DNA from: Ryuthela nishihirai
Lineage: Eukaryota; Arthropoda; Arachnida; Araneae; Heptathelidae
NCBI GenBank assembly: GCA_038380435.1
Contig: JAWZYU010000028.1
Span: forward strand, 45,381,095-45,445,094
Direction: 5' to 3'
DNA length: 64,000 bases
The translations under genes were made by a program, and so were the position numbers. Positions 22,683 to 34,814 of the stretch are shown one piece after another. The notes under the pieces were generated by a model that saw only the letters and a program-made list of their open reading frames with translations, was not told where the DNA came from and ran no database searches. How positions within the stretch are numbered: the stretch's first letter is position 1; each line of letters begins with the position of its first letter.

Positions 22683-23017
22683 CAGTCGCTCAAAAAATAT
22701 CCGAACACTATGGTTGAATACAGAATTCAGAAAAAATATCTGGCAACGATTTTTTTTAGAAATTAGTGGTCTGGCAACGATTTTTTTTAGAAATTAGTGA
22801 TCTGGCAACGATTTTTTTTAGAAATCAGTGATCTGGCAACCTTCGTGTATGTACAGTCGCTCTAAAAAATATTCGAACACTATGGTTGATTACAGAATTC
22901 AAAGAAAATTTCTGGCAACGATTTTTTTAGAAATTAGTGATCTGGTAACCTTCGTGTCACGTGACACGAAGGTTGCCAGATCACTAATTTCTAAAAAAAA
23001 AATCGCTGCCAGATATT
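22683..23017. mobile_element. palindromic MITE with nested copy, right end lost
   Basis: TA precedes CAGTCGCTCAAAAAATATCC. The body CTGGCAACGATTTTTTTTAG is repeated three times, then a second terminus at 22854 opens a fold-back unit (TTCGTGTCACGTGACACGAA at 22951-22970). The distal TIR is deleted at AGATATT. Confidence 0.85.
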
Positions 23018-23449
23018 GATTTGAAAACGAGGTTCCCATAATCGCCAAGAGCTGTATGAGTTTTTCGAATTACTTATATATTATCAATATCTGCGTTTGC
23101 TTTAGGTCTCTCGTTCTGTAGCACATTTAAAAATACCTAAAAGAAATTAAACCAGCCTTTAACACAACAGTTACTAACAAAAAGGTAACTGTCATATCTT
23201 CTTCTTGTGCCGATATAAAAAGTGCGTCGATAAATAATCATTGGAATTTTTAGTTTGGGAAGTATAGACATTTCTGTAATTCACGTTTTAATTTGCTTTT
23301 TGGAGACTCTTATAAACATAAGCATTAACAAGAAACATTCGGGAAGGTGGGGGATGACTATTTTTACGATGCAGAAAAAAAAATCATAAGCGCCATCTGA
23401 TATAAGAAAGCAATCGCTGCCTTCGGCACTTCTTGATTTCTCGACCGTC

Positions 23450-24360
23450 ACCCTGATCCCTATATTTGACCTCTATCATGACACCGGATCTAAAATTGCC
23501 TAACTTTTCTCATATCTACAGCTCGAAATACACCTGTGCACTAATTCTCCACTTTCTATCATAAGTAGATAGAAATTCGACCTCTGACCTTAAGAGAACC
23601 ATTGTTTCACAAATTTCGTAAAATTCCTAAGATGTAGAATCGGAAATACCTTGGAGTGTCAGTTTACAGGTTTGTATCCGCTACGGCCGAGTGGTTAGCG
23701 CGCTTGGCTACTGATCTAAGGGACCTGGGTTCGATCCCCGGTCGTGTCGTTTTTCTGCTGAGGTCCTGCCATCCTCACAGATCTTCTACTATGGCATATA
23801 AACTGACAGGCTCCTGTCAGACCTCTGTGGCAAGCAGTTGCTTGAGGAGGGATTTATTATTTTATTTTGTTATTTATCCCGCTTTGGTCAAAATTTCACC
23901 TTCGACCTTAATGAATTTTTCAGATCCAAAATTTTGTAAACATTTCTGATATTTACGACTCGAACTACTCGTAGATAATAATTTTTATCTCCCTAGCACC
24001 AATGGATCGAAATTTCACCTTTCACCTCGAAAGACTCGATGGATCCCGAATGTCGTAACTTTCTGAGATCTACGACATGAAATATCACAATGCACCAATT
24101 TTTATCTCTCTAACACTGGAAGATCGAAATTTGATTTTTGATCTAAAAAGAAACCTATCAGATGAAAAATAACATTACCTCTGAGAATTATAATATAAAA
24201 CGCCCTAGACATTAATTTTTACATTTCTAACATTCGTAAATCAAGGTTTGACCTTTACGTGATTTCTATTTGTCCTTGAGGGGGACACTTCAGTTGACAA
24301 ATTTCGGATTTTTTCTCCAGATCTGAGACTTGAATTACTGGACAAGTGCAAATTTTCAGA
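23450..24360. repeat. ancient degenerate tandem repeat, ~115-bp unit
   Basis: Recurring order of motifs: TTTTTATCTCYCTA, then GATCGAAATTTCACCTTTCACCT, then GATCCAAAATTTTGTAA, then ATCTACGACTCGAAAT. There are about seven decayed units, split by a SINE-B at 23676-23862. Motif and ends are approximate. Confidence 0.55.
23676..23862 (+). mobile_element. SINE-B copy
   Basis: Head CTACGGCCGAGTGGTTAGCG, B box GGGTTCGATCCCC, tail GGCAAGCAGTTGCTTGAGG. A ~14-bp deletion follows the B box. Confidence 0.88.
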
Positions 24361-24440
24361 GTTTTATTAGTTCTGCTGTAGAGTTAAAATTAGCCAAATC
24401 CTCTATCACTAAAACCCGCTCAATCACAGTCGTCTATATA

Positions 24441-24642
24441 ATAAATACCCCTCAAGCAGCTGCTTGCCACAGAGGTCTGACAGGAGCCTGTCAGTTTATA
24501 TGCCAGAGTAGAAGGTCTGAGAAGATGGCAGGACCTCAGCAGAAAAACAACACGAACATCCATGCCTTACCCGGGGTTCGAACCCAGGTCCCGTAGATCA
24601 GTAGCCAAGCGCGCTAACCACTCCGCCACGGGACGGCTATAT
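24441..24642 (-). mobile_element. SINE-B copy, full length
   Basis: Tail (CCCCTCAAGCAGCTGCTTGC) at left, head (complement of GTCCCGTGGCGGAGTGGTTA) at right. Near the consensus of the tandem array. Confidence 0.9.
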
Positions 24643-25100
24643 ACATGCTATAAACTGCTTATGATCGACCCGTGTTGGGAGTACATTGGAAGAACTGTTT
24701 GAAATAATATAGTGAAAAAAGTCCGAAATTCAAAAATTGCAAGCGAAAAAAAAGTAGTAAATAGTGTATTCAAATAGCTTGTCATAAAATATTTTAATTT
24801 ATCTGCATGGATGTGCTTCGATAACAAAGTTAGGAATTGCAGCGCTTTAAATTTGCTTCCAATTTAATCAGTGTGAAAGCGATCATATTTTGTGATTTAT
24901 GTTCAAAATTACTTTGGAGAATGTGCCATAATATTTACTTTGGCTTGTACACTGAAATCTGCACAAATGCATTGAAAGGATAATTTATTATACACACCTA
25001 CCTAATAACGTGTGGGTCCACCTTCAGTCTTCACAACAGCACCAACATCTCGTGGCATGAATTTACTTCCTTTGCAGAAAATATCCTTATACTTCAAAAT
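24643..25100. other. no gene recognised
   Basis: AT-rich. The end (CCTACCTAATAACGTGTGGG, then CATCTCGTGGCATGA) resembles a DNA-transposon terminus, but I find no partner end. Confidence 0.35.
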
Positions 25101-25487
25101 GCGGGGGGCGGGGGGCTCAGTCGGTAGCGCGCCAGGCTCGTAATCTGTAGTTCCCAGGTTCGAGTCCCAGCTGGGTCAGCGTTGAGATTTATCTCCGCAA
25201 AATTCCCCGCCCTGCCCACGATCAGTAGGGGACACCGATGGGCTTGGAAAGGTCGCCGTCCGTCGGATGGGACGTTAAGCCGTGGCCCCGTATGCGGGAG
25301 AGCCATACCCTGTGCACGTTAAAGAACACGCTGGATGGTCTTGACGGGAGGCTACCATCTGTCTCCCAACAGCTGTTCCAGTGGGTCCCCTCCCCCAACC
25401 TTCTCTGAGCCTTCGGGGTCCATGTGACCTAGCCATTTAGCCCATGGTGTGCACAAAAGTGCCGCTCAGAGGTAAAACAACCCAACC
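25101..25487 (+). mobile_element. full-length SINE-A
   Basis: G-rich start, head GGCTCAGTCGGTAGCGCG, near-consensus body, CCCAACCC tail. Short duplication CAAAAT at the edges. Confidence 0.94.
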
Positions 25488-25529
25488 CAAAATATGGTAA
25501 AGCGTTATGGTGTTGCCAATTCTTTTTCA

Positions 25530-26000
25530 AAAATTATGGTTATATTTCAAAATATATTTAAATTTTTAAATGTGCTACATAACGAGAGACCTAAATCAAA
25601 CGCAAATATTTTGATAACATATAAGTAATTTGAAAAACACATATAGCCTCTGGCGATTATGGGAATCTCGTTTTCAAAGAGAATGAAATTTTTCGTGTAC
25701 TTACCTTTTTATTCCTTAAAAGTTTTAATTCGAACTAATGGATGATTGGCAAAATGTAAATTGGTAATTTTTCATTAGTATCTATAAAACACAAGAAGAA
25801 TTTTTCATTTATCTCTTAAAATAAAAAAAATAACGAGGATAAGAAAGAAAAATGTTTATTACCAATTTAAATCTTCTGATCATGACACTGTACTACCAAA
25901 GTTGCAAATTTCCTGTGTAAACAGATAGCTTGCAATATTCGTTTAAAATTTTAAATTGTAGCGTTTTCTGTCTTTTTCTGTTTTTAGAGGCGCTGTTATA
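25530..26000 (+). repeat. arm 2 of an inverted duplication (partner 21964-23125)
   Basis: Inverted match to 21964-23125, lacking both insertions present there. It continues into diverged monomers of the GTGACAGCGTTATTG satellite family around 26050-26295 (with another monomer at 25495-25560). Confidence 0.72.
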
Positions 26001-26452
26001 TGTTAGCATTACTGTGTTCCCAAATCTTTTGTATAGAATATTTTTACATTCCAAAATGTATGACAGCGTTATTTATGCTCCAAAATATGTGACACCTTTA
26101 TTATGTTTCATAAATTATCGTTTTATTCAAAATTTATAGTTTATTATCGATATTCCGTTATATTCATTTATTATCATTTCATAAATTACCGTTTGCATGA
26201 AATATCTTTATACTCCAAAATGTGCAATAGCATTATTGTGTTGCCAATTCTTTTGCATCAAATATAGATATATTTCAAAATATGTGACAGCATGGAGGTA
26301 GGAAGATAAGAGGAGGTGCCCTAAGCACTTGAAAATGATGCTACGGCGACTGTGCGGCAGCCATGTTGTTCTATTCAAAACATTGATCAGTAGTATAGGT
26401 GAGTAACGAAGTGTTGCGCTATAAAAATTTAATTTTTTTCGACATTTGTATT

Positions 26453-26523
26453 ATGGCAGCCTGTTCAGCTTACGGCTGCACGACTCGCCCTTCAAAAAAG
26501 ATACCAGGAATTACCTTTCATCG
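26453..26523 (+). CDS. THAP-domain first coding exon (isolated)
   Basis: ATG at 26453 opens 23 codons plus two nucleotides to a consensus donor (GTAAGT at 26524). The product MAACSAYGCTTRPSKKIPGI followed by TFHR matches the start of the THAP C2CH zinc finger: Cys-x4-Cys, basic loop, then a TFHR motif. THAP genes commonly have an intron just after this motif. THAP domains bind DNA and occur in host regulators and in P-element-like transposases. I find no second exon (the rest of the C2CH finger) in the following ~1.9 kb or elsewhere in the window. It could be a duplicated orphan exon, the start of a nested gene with a long intron, or a transposon relic. Confidence 0.6.
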
Positions 26524-28422
26524 GTAAGTTTGTCATTTTTATAAAAGTTTAAATAATTATATAATGATACATGCAACTTCGTGTTGAAATTACGCCGCTA
26601 TGAAATCGGTTTTATTTCGAGTTACAAACCTCGATTCTTCACCAGATTTTTTTTTTATTTTCTTCGGATTGTACTCAGTGATAAATGTGAAGATGTACTT
26701 CTTATATTGATTGATTGATTGATTGATTGTTGATTTTACGTTACACTTATTTGAGAATTCCTTCTGCAGGCTTTCTCAGTTAAAAAATTTTGTTGGCTGT
26801 AATTGAATATTAGTGTGTATTCTATTTAATGGATGATGAATTTACATACTTTTAAATAGAGGTGATTAAAATATCAAGGAGTTTCTTTTTTGTTTTTATT
26901 TTATTTTAGGTGAAAGTATTAGATATTATTTTGTTTAAATGTTTCAGTGTTTAAATTCCTCTCTCTTCATGATTTAATAACTTCAGTGCAAGAAGGGAAA
27001 AGTAAATTACAATAAAGTATTTTCATAAGGTGAGAAATTTAATTTTTCTTTTTTTGTAATTTGGATAGCATTGAAGGGTTTTGTTTAAACGCCCCCTTTT
27101 TTTTTGGATTGGAGTCTTATATTTTTGAATTCCTTTTTAGAACAATTTAATGTATCTGGTGTAAATTGTCATAGGTGAGTGACAGCGATCATTAGTTAGG
27201 GTGAAAATTTTTCAAATTGTTTAAATAATTTTAGTTAAAAGAGGAGAGGAGAGTGTAATGCATTTCTCCTTTTCGTTAATTCTTCTGATAGGGTTCTAAT
27301 TGTCCCTTTTAAGGTGAATACTGAATTTATTTAATTCTGTATGGATTTCAAATAGAGCGAGTTTTTTGCTTGTAGTTATTTTATTTTTATTTTGGTTGAG
27401 GGGTAGGTTAGGCGTACATGAAGATAGGTATGAGAGACTGAGGAGTCAGGCACTGAGATGTCGGGTTCAAGCCACTGTCTGGAACGTTGCCTTTTTTTTT
27501 AAAATGGCTATTATATTCCCTTCACCCTGGATATATATATATATTTTCTTTTTTTATATTTTTTTAATTTTTTATTATTTTTGCTAAGTATAATTTTTAG
27601 TTGCTTTTTTTAGTTGCAGTTTTTTCAGATATTATTTTGAAATTTTCCTTTGTGGCTGAGGAAGGATGTATTTCAATCCTTATTAGGTTTTTTTTTGAGA
27701 GATTGTAATAATTGTGTATTTTGTATTGATTGTTAACTCTGGTTGAGGGAGGAGAATGAGCATGAGATGGGGGAGAGATGTGAAGCTGAGGGTACAAACA
27801 TAGAGCTGGTGGGTTCGAGCCACCATCTGGGGCGTTTTTTTTTTTGTATAAATATATATATTTTTTAGTTCTTTTTTTTACTTCTTATACTATTGGCTTT
27901 ATTTAGTTTTGTTAAGCAATTTTTTTTATTTTTGTGGAATGAGAATTTTTTTAACGTAAAACAGCTATTTTCTGAATCTTACAGATGTGATTTTTTTGCA
28001 GTTTAAATGCTGCTATTGCATATAATGTTTAGTGTTTTATCCATAAAATATTTTCTGCTATTATCAGTGCAGTATAAATAAACTTTCAAAATCTGGTAAT
28101 TGTTTGTTATTGTCGTATTCAACGAAATACATAAATAGTTCTGCTATACAGTAATTCTGTATGGAAATATTTATTGCATTAAAAAAAGCAATAGAAATTC
28201 CAAATAGCTTAAATGGGCTTTCTCTTAGTCGTAAAAAAATAATCTTCCCGTATATAACGCACAGTAAAACTGAGTATAGCACGTGAAAAGTAGGCTTGGT
28301 TGCAGCGTCAGACGGTTTGTTTTGAATGTAACAATATGGCTACCGCCCTGGTGCGTCAGCATCATTTTCCTTGGACAGGGAAAGCGCGTTAGGGCGTCTC
28401 CTCTCATTCATACCTCCGTGTG
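26524..28422 (+). other. T-rich sequence with two related tRNA-like elements
   Basis: Two ~100-bp elements (about 27395-27490 and 27735-27835) share GGTTGAGG, a G/A-rich middle and an end with B-box-like GGGTTCAAGCCACTGTCTGG or GGGTTCGAGCCACCATCTGG followed by T runs. They may be a third, short SINE family. There is a (GATT)n run near 26708. No coding exon follows the THAP-like exon. Confidence 0.45.
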
Positions 28423-29113
28423 TGACAGCGTTATTGTGTTGCCAATTCTTTTTGATAAATCATCGCTATATTCCAAAATATGTAATAGCGTTATTGTGTT
28501 GCCAATTCTTTTTCATAAATCATCGCTATATTCCAAAATATGTAATAGCGTTATTGTGGTGACAATTCTTTTTCATAAATCATCGCTATATTCCAAAATA
28601 TGTAATAGCGTTATTGTGTTGACAATTCTTTTTCATAAATCATCGCTATATTCCAAAATGTGTAATAGCGTTATTCTGGTGACAATTCTTTTTCATAAAT
28701 CATCGCTATATTCCAAAATATGTAATAGCGTTATTGTGTTGCTAATTCTTTTTCATAAATCATCGCTATATTACAAAATATGTAATAGCGTTATTGTGGT
28801 GACAATTCTTTTTCATAAATCATCGCTATATTCCAAAATATGTAATAGCGTTATTGTGGTGACAATTCTTTTTCATAAATCATCGCTATATTCCAAAATA
28901 TGTAATAGCGTTATTGTGGTGATAATTCTTTTTCATAAATCATCGCTATATTCCAAAATATGTAATAGCGTTATTGTGCTGACAATTCTCTTTCATAAAT
29001 CATCGCTATATTCCAAAATATGTAATAGCGTTATTGTGTTGACAATTCTTTTTCATAAATCATCGCTATATTACAAAATATGTAATAGCGTTATTGTGGT
29101 GACAATTCTTTGA
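28423..29113. repeat. 60-bp tandem array, ~11.5 units
   Basis: Unit: AGCGTTATTGTGTTGACAAT, TCTTTTTCATAAATCATCGC, TATATTCCAAAATATGTAAT. Units are 95% or more alike by eye and exactly 60 bp long, so the forward frame stays open (20-residue repeat CNSVIVVTILFHKSSLYSKI). Same family as 32413-35115, where the unit is ~57 bp. Confidence 0.93.
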
Positions 29114-29885
29114 AATGAATATTAAAAACATCCATCGTTTCGGCCTCTTTTCTTTACCCTTTTAATGTATATTAAAAGGGTTGAAAAATTATCTTATAAT
29201 GTATATTAAAACGAAAAACGATTTATATAAGTTAATTCAGAAACGATCTTTTACTACAAACTTTAATAATTATTTTATAAACTATAGAAATTTATTATTA
29301 AAGCTAATCAGAGTTACAAAATCGAAGCATTAGGCAAAATAAATTTGGGTGATAATGGTAATATTAAAGACAATGTGAAAATTATAAATGTTTTATCTGG
29401 TAGGCAGCAGAAGAATACAATATCCCCCATAGGAAATAAGAGTTGTTTATTGATAAGTATAATAGTTACCATACAGAAATTATCTGTAATCTTGTGAACG
29501 AAATTCCCCACAATATCCCCCATAGGAAATAAGAGTTGTTTATTGATAAGTATAATAGTTGCCATACAGAAATTATCTGTAATCTTGTGAAGGAAATTCC
29601 CGATTACATTGATAACGAAAGTGATAAGTCGATTTCATCTCTAAATTCCATTTGTATTCATTGCATATCAGAAAACAAGATTTTTGGAATTATTGCACGT
29701 TAAAATTAGGAAAAGCCGCTGGAGGTAAATCAAATCTCTGTGCAGACACTTAAAGAGATAAAAAAATGAATTTATAACTTATTGTTATCATTAGGATGTT
29801 TTCCTTCAAATTTGAAAGCTTCAACTGTTGTTAAGTATATAGGAGATTTAGGTATTGAAAATTACAGGCCGATATCTACACATCA
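29114..29885 (+). mobile_element. decayed LINE reverse-transcriptase fragment
   Basis: Translating 29700-29880 in shifting frames gives KLGKAAGG, then GCFPSNLKASTVVKYIGD, then IENYRPIST, the fingers region of non-LTR reverse transcriptases. A ~93-bp tandem duplication lies at 29418-29603. Frameshifts and stops make it dead. Confidence 0.65.
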
Positions 29886-30235
29886 AATAGATATTGTATC
29901 ATGATGGCTCTATCATGGCCTGCAATTGCAATAAAAATAATTAAAATGATGCATTTATATCATTTCCTATTTTAATTTCATTCCAGCCTTCAATAATCCT
30001 TTTAATTTATCCATATTTATCCTACTTATCGTGGTTAATGTTTTCCTATTTCTGTTTAATTCTGACCGAAAATTTATTCCTATAAAATAATTATATCGGT
30101 TAATATTACGTTTAATAACAATATTGGTTAAATTATTTTAGATGGTATTTCTTATAGTTCCATCGTCCAAACAAGTTTTTGCTTCCTCTCTAGTGATCTT
30201 TCCATGAACATTAAAACTATTTGACTGCATCAGCA
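29886..30235. other. no gene recognised
   Basis: AT-rich unique sequence. Confidence 0.35.
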
Positions 30236-30540
30236 GAGGCGGGAGTGACTCAGTCGGTAGCGCGACAGGCTTGTAATCTGTAATTCCCTGATTCGAATCC
30301 CAGATGAATCAGCGTTGAGATTTATCTCCGCAAAATTCCCCACCCTGTCCACGGTCAGTAGGGGACACCGATGGGCTTGGAAAGGCCGTCGTCCGTCGGA
30401 TGGGACGTTAAGCCGTGGCTCCGTGTGCGGGAGAGACATACCCTCTGCACGTTCACGTTAAAGAACACACTGGATGGCCTTGACGGGAGGCTACCATCTG
30501 TCTCCCAACAGCTGTTCCAGTGGGTCCCTTCCTCCAAACT
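30236..30540 (+). mobile_element. 3'-truncated SINE-A
   Basis: Head and body present, broken at GTGGGTCCCTTCCTCC, and followed after ~30 bp by half a palindromic MITE. Confidence 0.9.
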
Positions 30541-30572
30541 ATCCTTATTATTAACAACCAACCCTATCCTTA

Positions 30573-30691
30573 CCTTCGTGTCACGTGACACGAAGGTTGC
30601 CAGATCACTAATTTCTAAAAAAATCGTTGCCAGATATTTTTTCTGAATTCTGTAATCAACCATAGTGTTCGGATACTTTTTTGAGCGACTG
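30573..30691. mobile_element. half of a palindromic MITE
   Basis: From the palindrome centre (CTTCGTGTCACGTGACACGA) to the right terminus ATACTTTTTTGAGCGACTG, followed by TA. The left half is missing. Confidence 0.88.
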
Positions 30692-30704
30692 TACATACTT
30701 GTAC

Positions 30705-32400
30705 TTCATTGTCACCAATCCATATCTCTGTTAAACGATTTTCTCGTATATCGTATATCGAGTTCAAGTCCTATTAAATTTCGATAAAGTAAAAAATAAT
30801 AAAATTCTTCCGCAAACTTCTGATGTTACCCATAATGACATTTATATCCCTTGGCCATTAATGCAATTTCACATAATAAACCTTGTCACTATCTATTATG
30901 CAGTATATTTCATCCAAATTACAATCATTACAAGTAGAAATGTTTTTCAAATCATTGCAATGTCTCATCACTTCATTCCCAAAATCAGTATTTCTACTTA
31001 TCGTTTTATTTTCCATTTCATTAATCCAGTAACAGGGTTGGGTTGTTGGGTTGTTTTACCTCTGAGCGGCACTTTTTTGCACACCATGGGCTAAATGGCC
31101 AGGTCACATGGACCCCGAAGGCTCAGAGAAGGTTGGGGGAGGGGACCCACTGGAACAGCTGTTGGGAGACAGATGGTAGCCTCCCGTCAAGGCGATCCAG
31201 CGTGTTCTTTAACGTGCACAGGGTATGGCTCTCCCGCACACGGGGCCACGGCTTAACGTCCCATCCGACGGACGGCGGCCTTTCCAAGCCCATCGGTGTC
31301 TCCTACTGACCGTGGGCAGGGCGGGGAATTTTGCGGAGATAAATCTCAACGCTGACCCAGCTGGGACTCGAACCTGGGAACTACAGATTACGAGCCTGGC
31401 GCGCTACCGACTGAGCCACCCCCGCCCCAACCAGTAACAGATTTAAGTCATCGCTATTTCTAATCCTGAACACCCTAGATGATGAGATAGAGATGTTTTA
31501 GTTTCCTTTAAGTAAAAGTTTGAACCCTTGATCTATACATAAAACAACTGTGAACTACTTGTTGTTTTGTGTTAGATGATCATTTACAATAACTTAGCCA
31601 TTAGGTAGCCCATAGTGTACTTTCTTAGTGAGTAATATCTTCTTTAATTTCCAACACTTGATCCGATTTTCCTTCATTTTTCTTGTAACTAATTGGACGA
31701 TTATTGGTTTTATTACTCTGTTTATTCTTCGTTTTTTTCTATCTTCATCCTATTCATTTTATATACTTACAATATGAGTTACTATCTCCTTCGCATTTTC
31801 ATTCACTGTTTCAGAAACCCCTACTATCTCTAATTTTAAGTTGCTTTGCTCTAAGTCATTCATTTTCCTTCCAATCCTTAATATCTTTCAGTAAAGTTTG
31901 ATTTTCTTTCATAGGTATTTCATTTTGTTGTTGGACATATTTAATTTGCTTAGTTAACTCAGTCAAAACCTTTAAAAAAATCATTTAACTTGTCAGAACA
32001 GTAACGTAGTACATTTTTTAATAATCTCCCCAGTTGTTTCAATAATTCATTTTTGGACCTGTCATTTATTTCCATCATGTCTTTCCTGAGAAAGGTTATC
32101 CATTTACTAAACATTTTATCGATGAGTTTAATCACTTCAACAGACAACGCTCTGTCTTCTGGCTCTTCCGATATCACAATATCAGGTGGCCCACTTAAAC
32201 CAACACACAATTCATTTCTCTTCATTTTGCCTGCAGAATCTGTCCTGCACTTGTGTTTCTTCCATCTATTTTTATCTCGGAACTCATTTTGCGATAATTT
32301 ATCTCTCTAATTCAAACACAATAAAAAATCAATCTTAAACTTCACTTTCTAGCACTGTGCAAAGTCACGGTCAGATCAATATCTGCGCCACACTCAGCAC
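30705..32400 (-). pseudogene. 5' part of a Jockey/CR1-like LINE (ORF1 and start of endonuclease)
   Basis: On the minus strand, an 88-codon frame at 32225-31959 (MKRNELCVGL start, charged and helical, many Leu/Lys) continues with changes of frame into LTKQIKYVQQQNE and LLKDIKDWKEN, a coiled coil typical of LINE ORF1 proteins. Further on, near 30730-30860, the reading GNIRSLRKNF then LTEIWI is the N-terminus of an APE-type endonuclease of ORF2. A SINE-A is inserted at 31036-31430. Stops and frameshifts show it is inactive, and the reverse-transcriptase part is absent here. Clade assignment is tentative. Confidence 0.6.
31036..31430 (-). mobile_element. full-length SINE-A with target duplication
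   Basis: Flanked by CCAGTAACAG at 31026-31035 and 31431-31440. Consensus-like; inserted into the LINE remnant. Confidence 0.96.
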
Positions 32401-32412
32401 ACAGATTTTCCT

Positions 32413-34690
32413 TCTCATATATCAAAATATGTGACAGCATTATTGTGTTTCCAATTCCTTTCCATAAAACATCTTTATTTTCCGAATTAAATGACAGCGT
32501 TGCCAAAATTTTTCATAAAATATCTTTATATTCCAAACTATGTGACATCATTATTATGTTACCAATTCCTTTGAATAAATTATCTTTATATTCTAAAATA
32601 TGTGACAGCATTATTGTGTTACGAATTCCTTTCCGTAAAACATCTTTATTTTCCGAATTAAATGACAGCGTTGCCAAATTTTTTTCATAAAATATCTTTA
32701 TATTCCAAAATATGTGACATCATTATTGTGTTACCAATTCCTTTGTGTAAACTCTTTATATTCTAAAATATTTGACAGCGTTATTGTGTTACGAATTCCT
32801 TTCCATAAAACATCTTTATTTTCCGAATTAAATAACAGCTTTGCCAAATTTTTTCATAAAATATCTTTATATTCCAAAATATGTAACATTATTATTATGT
32901 TACCAATTCCTTTGAATAAACTATCTTTATATTCTGAAATATGTGACAGCATTATTGTGCTACGAATTCCTTTCCATAAAACATCTTTATTTTCCGAATT
33001 AAATGACAGCGTTGCCAAATTTTTTCATAAAATATCTTTATATTCCAAAATATGTGACATCATTATTATGTTGCCAATTCCTTTGTGTAAACTCTCTTTA
33101 TATTCTAAAATATGTGACAGCGTTATTGTGTTACGAATTCCATTCCATAAAACATCTTTATTTTCCGAATTAAATGACAGCGTTGCCAAATTTTTTCATA
33201 AAATATCTTTATATTCCAAAATATGTGACAAAATTATTATGTTACCAATTCCTTTGCGTAAACTATCTTTACATTCTAAAATATGTGACAGCGTTATTGT
33301 GTTACGAATTCCTTTCCATGAAACATCTTTATTTTCCGAATTAAATGACAGCGTTGCCAAATTTTTTCATAAAATATCTTTATATTCCAAACTGTGACAT
33401 CATTATTATGTTACCAATTCCTTTGAATAAACTCTCTTTATATTCTGAAATATGTGACAGCATTATTGTGTTACGAATTCCTTTCCGTAAAACATCTTTA
33501 TTTTCCGAATTAAATGACAGCGTTGCCAAATTTTTTCATAAAATATCTTTATATTCCAAAAAATGTGACATCATTATTATGTTACCAATTCCTTTGTGTA
33601 AACTCTCTTTATATTCTAAAATATGTGACAGCGTTATTGCGTTACGAATTCCTTTCCATAAATCATCTTTATTTTCCGAATTAAATGACAGCGTTGCCAA
33701 ATTTTTTCATAAAATATCTTTATATTCCAAAATATGTGACAAAATTATTATGTTACCAATTCCTTTGCGTAAACTATCTTTACATTCTAAAATATGTGAC
33801 AGCGTTATTGTGTTACGAATTCCTTTCCATGAAACATCTTTATTTTCCGAATTAAATGACAGCGTTGCCAAATTTTTTCATAAAATATCTTTATATTCCA
33901 AACTATGTGACATCATTATTATGTTACCAATTCCTTTGAATAAACTCTCTTTATATTCTGAAATATGTGACAGCATTATTGTGTTACGAATTCCTTTCCG
34001 TAAAACATCTTTATTTTCCGAATTAAATGACAGCGTTGCCAAATTTTTTCATAAAATATCTTTATATTCCAAAAAATGTGACATCATTATTATGTTACCA
34101 ATTCCTTTGTGTAAACTCTCTTTATATTCTAAAATATGTGACAGCGTTATTGCGTTACGAATTCCTTTCCATAAATCATCTTTATTTTCCGAATTAAATG
34201 ATAGCGTTGACAAATTTTTTCATAAAATATCTTTATATTCCAAAATATATGACATCATTATTATGTTACCAATTCCTTTGAGTAAACTATCTTTACATTC
34301 TAAAATATGTGACAGCGTTATTGTGTTACGAATTCCTTTCCATAAATCATCTTTATTTTCCGAATTAAATGATAGCGTTGACAAATTTTTTCATAAAATA
34401 TCTTTATATTCCAAAATATGTGACATCATTATTATGTTACCAATTCCTTTGAGTAAACTATCTTTACATTCTAAAATATGTGACAGCGTTATTGTGTTAC
34501 GAATTCCTTTCCATAAAACATCTTTATTTTCCGAATTAAATGACAGCGTTGCCAAATTTTTTCATAAAATATCTTTATATTCCAAAATATGTGACATCAT
34601 TATTATGTTACCAATTCCTTTGAGTAAACTAACTTTATATTCCAAAATATGTGACAGCGTTATTGTGCTAACAATTCTTTCGCATACAGT
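32413..34690. repeat. satellite array with ~171-bp higher-order unit (3 x 57 bp)
   Basis: Three monomer types alternate: one with ACGAATTCCTTTCCATAAAA, one with AATTAAATGACAGCGTTGCC, one with TTACCAATTCCTTTGAATAA. The GTTACGAATTCC landmark recurs every 170-171 bp (for example 32619, 32789, 32960, 33130). Forward frames of 227 and 450 codons follow from the 57-bp period. A ~510-bp block is duplicated again (33240-33740 is near-identical to 33740-34240). Confidence 0.92.
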
Positions 34691-34814
34691 ATCTTAATGG
34701 CTAGTTTACACTAGCATGAATTACTAGCGCCAATAAGTTGAGACTTTCCAATATTAATTTTTCATGCTTGCATAATCGGTTCGACGCTTACATTTAGACA
34801 ATGCCACTGTAAAC

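Larger units (their letters stand above)
21964..23125 (-). repeat. arm 1 of an inverted duplication (partner 25530-26000)
   Basis: After removing the SINE at 22046-22431 and the MITE at 22683-23017, this stretch matches the complement of 25530-26000. Shared blocks include AGAAAAAGACAGAAAATGCT, GATGATTGGCAAAAT (complement) and GAAAACGAGGTTCCCATAAT. Whether it is a transposon or a segmental duplication is unclear. Confidence 0.75.

Noticed and set aside
31043..31437. Recurrent 60-100-codon open frames such as MGCFTSERHFFAHHGLNGQV and MALPHTGPRLNVPSDGRRPF
   Set aside because: They occur in almost every SINE-A copy, in both orientations, and track the repeat rather than any gene. They include tRNA-head sequence and break in older copies.
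32714..34697. 227- and 450-codon frames in the AT-rich satellite
   Set aside because: The 57-bp monomer is divisible by three, so a stop-free monomer gives long frames automatically. Neighbouring arrays show the same.
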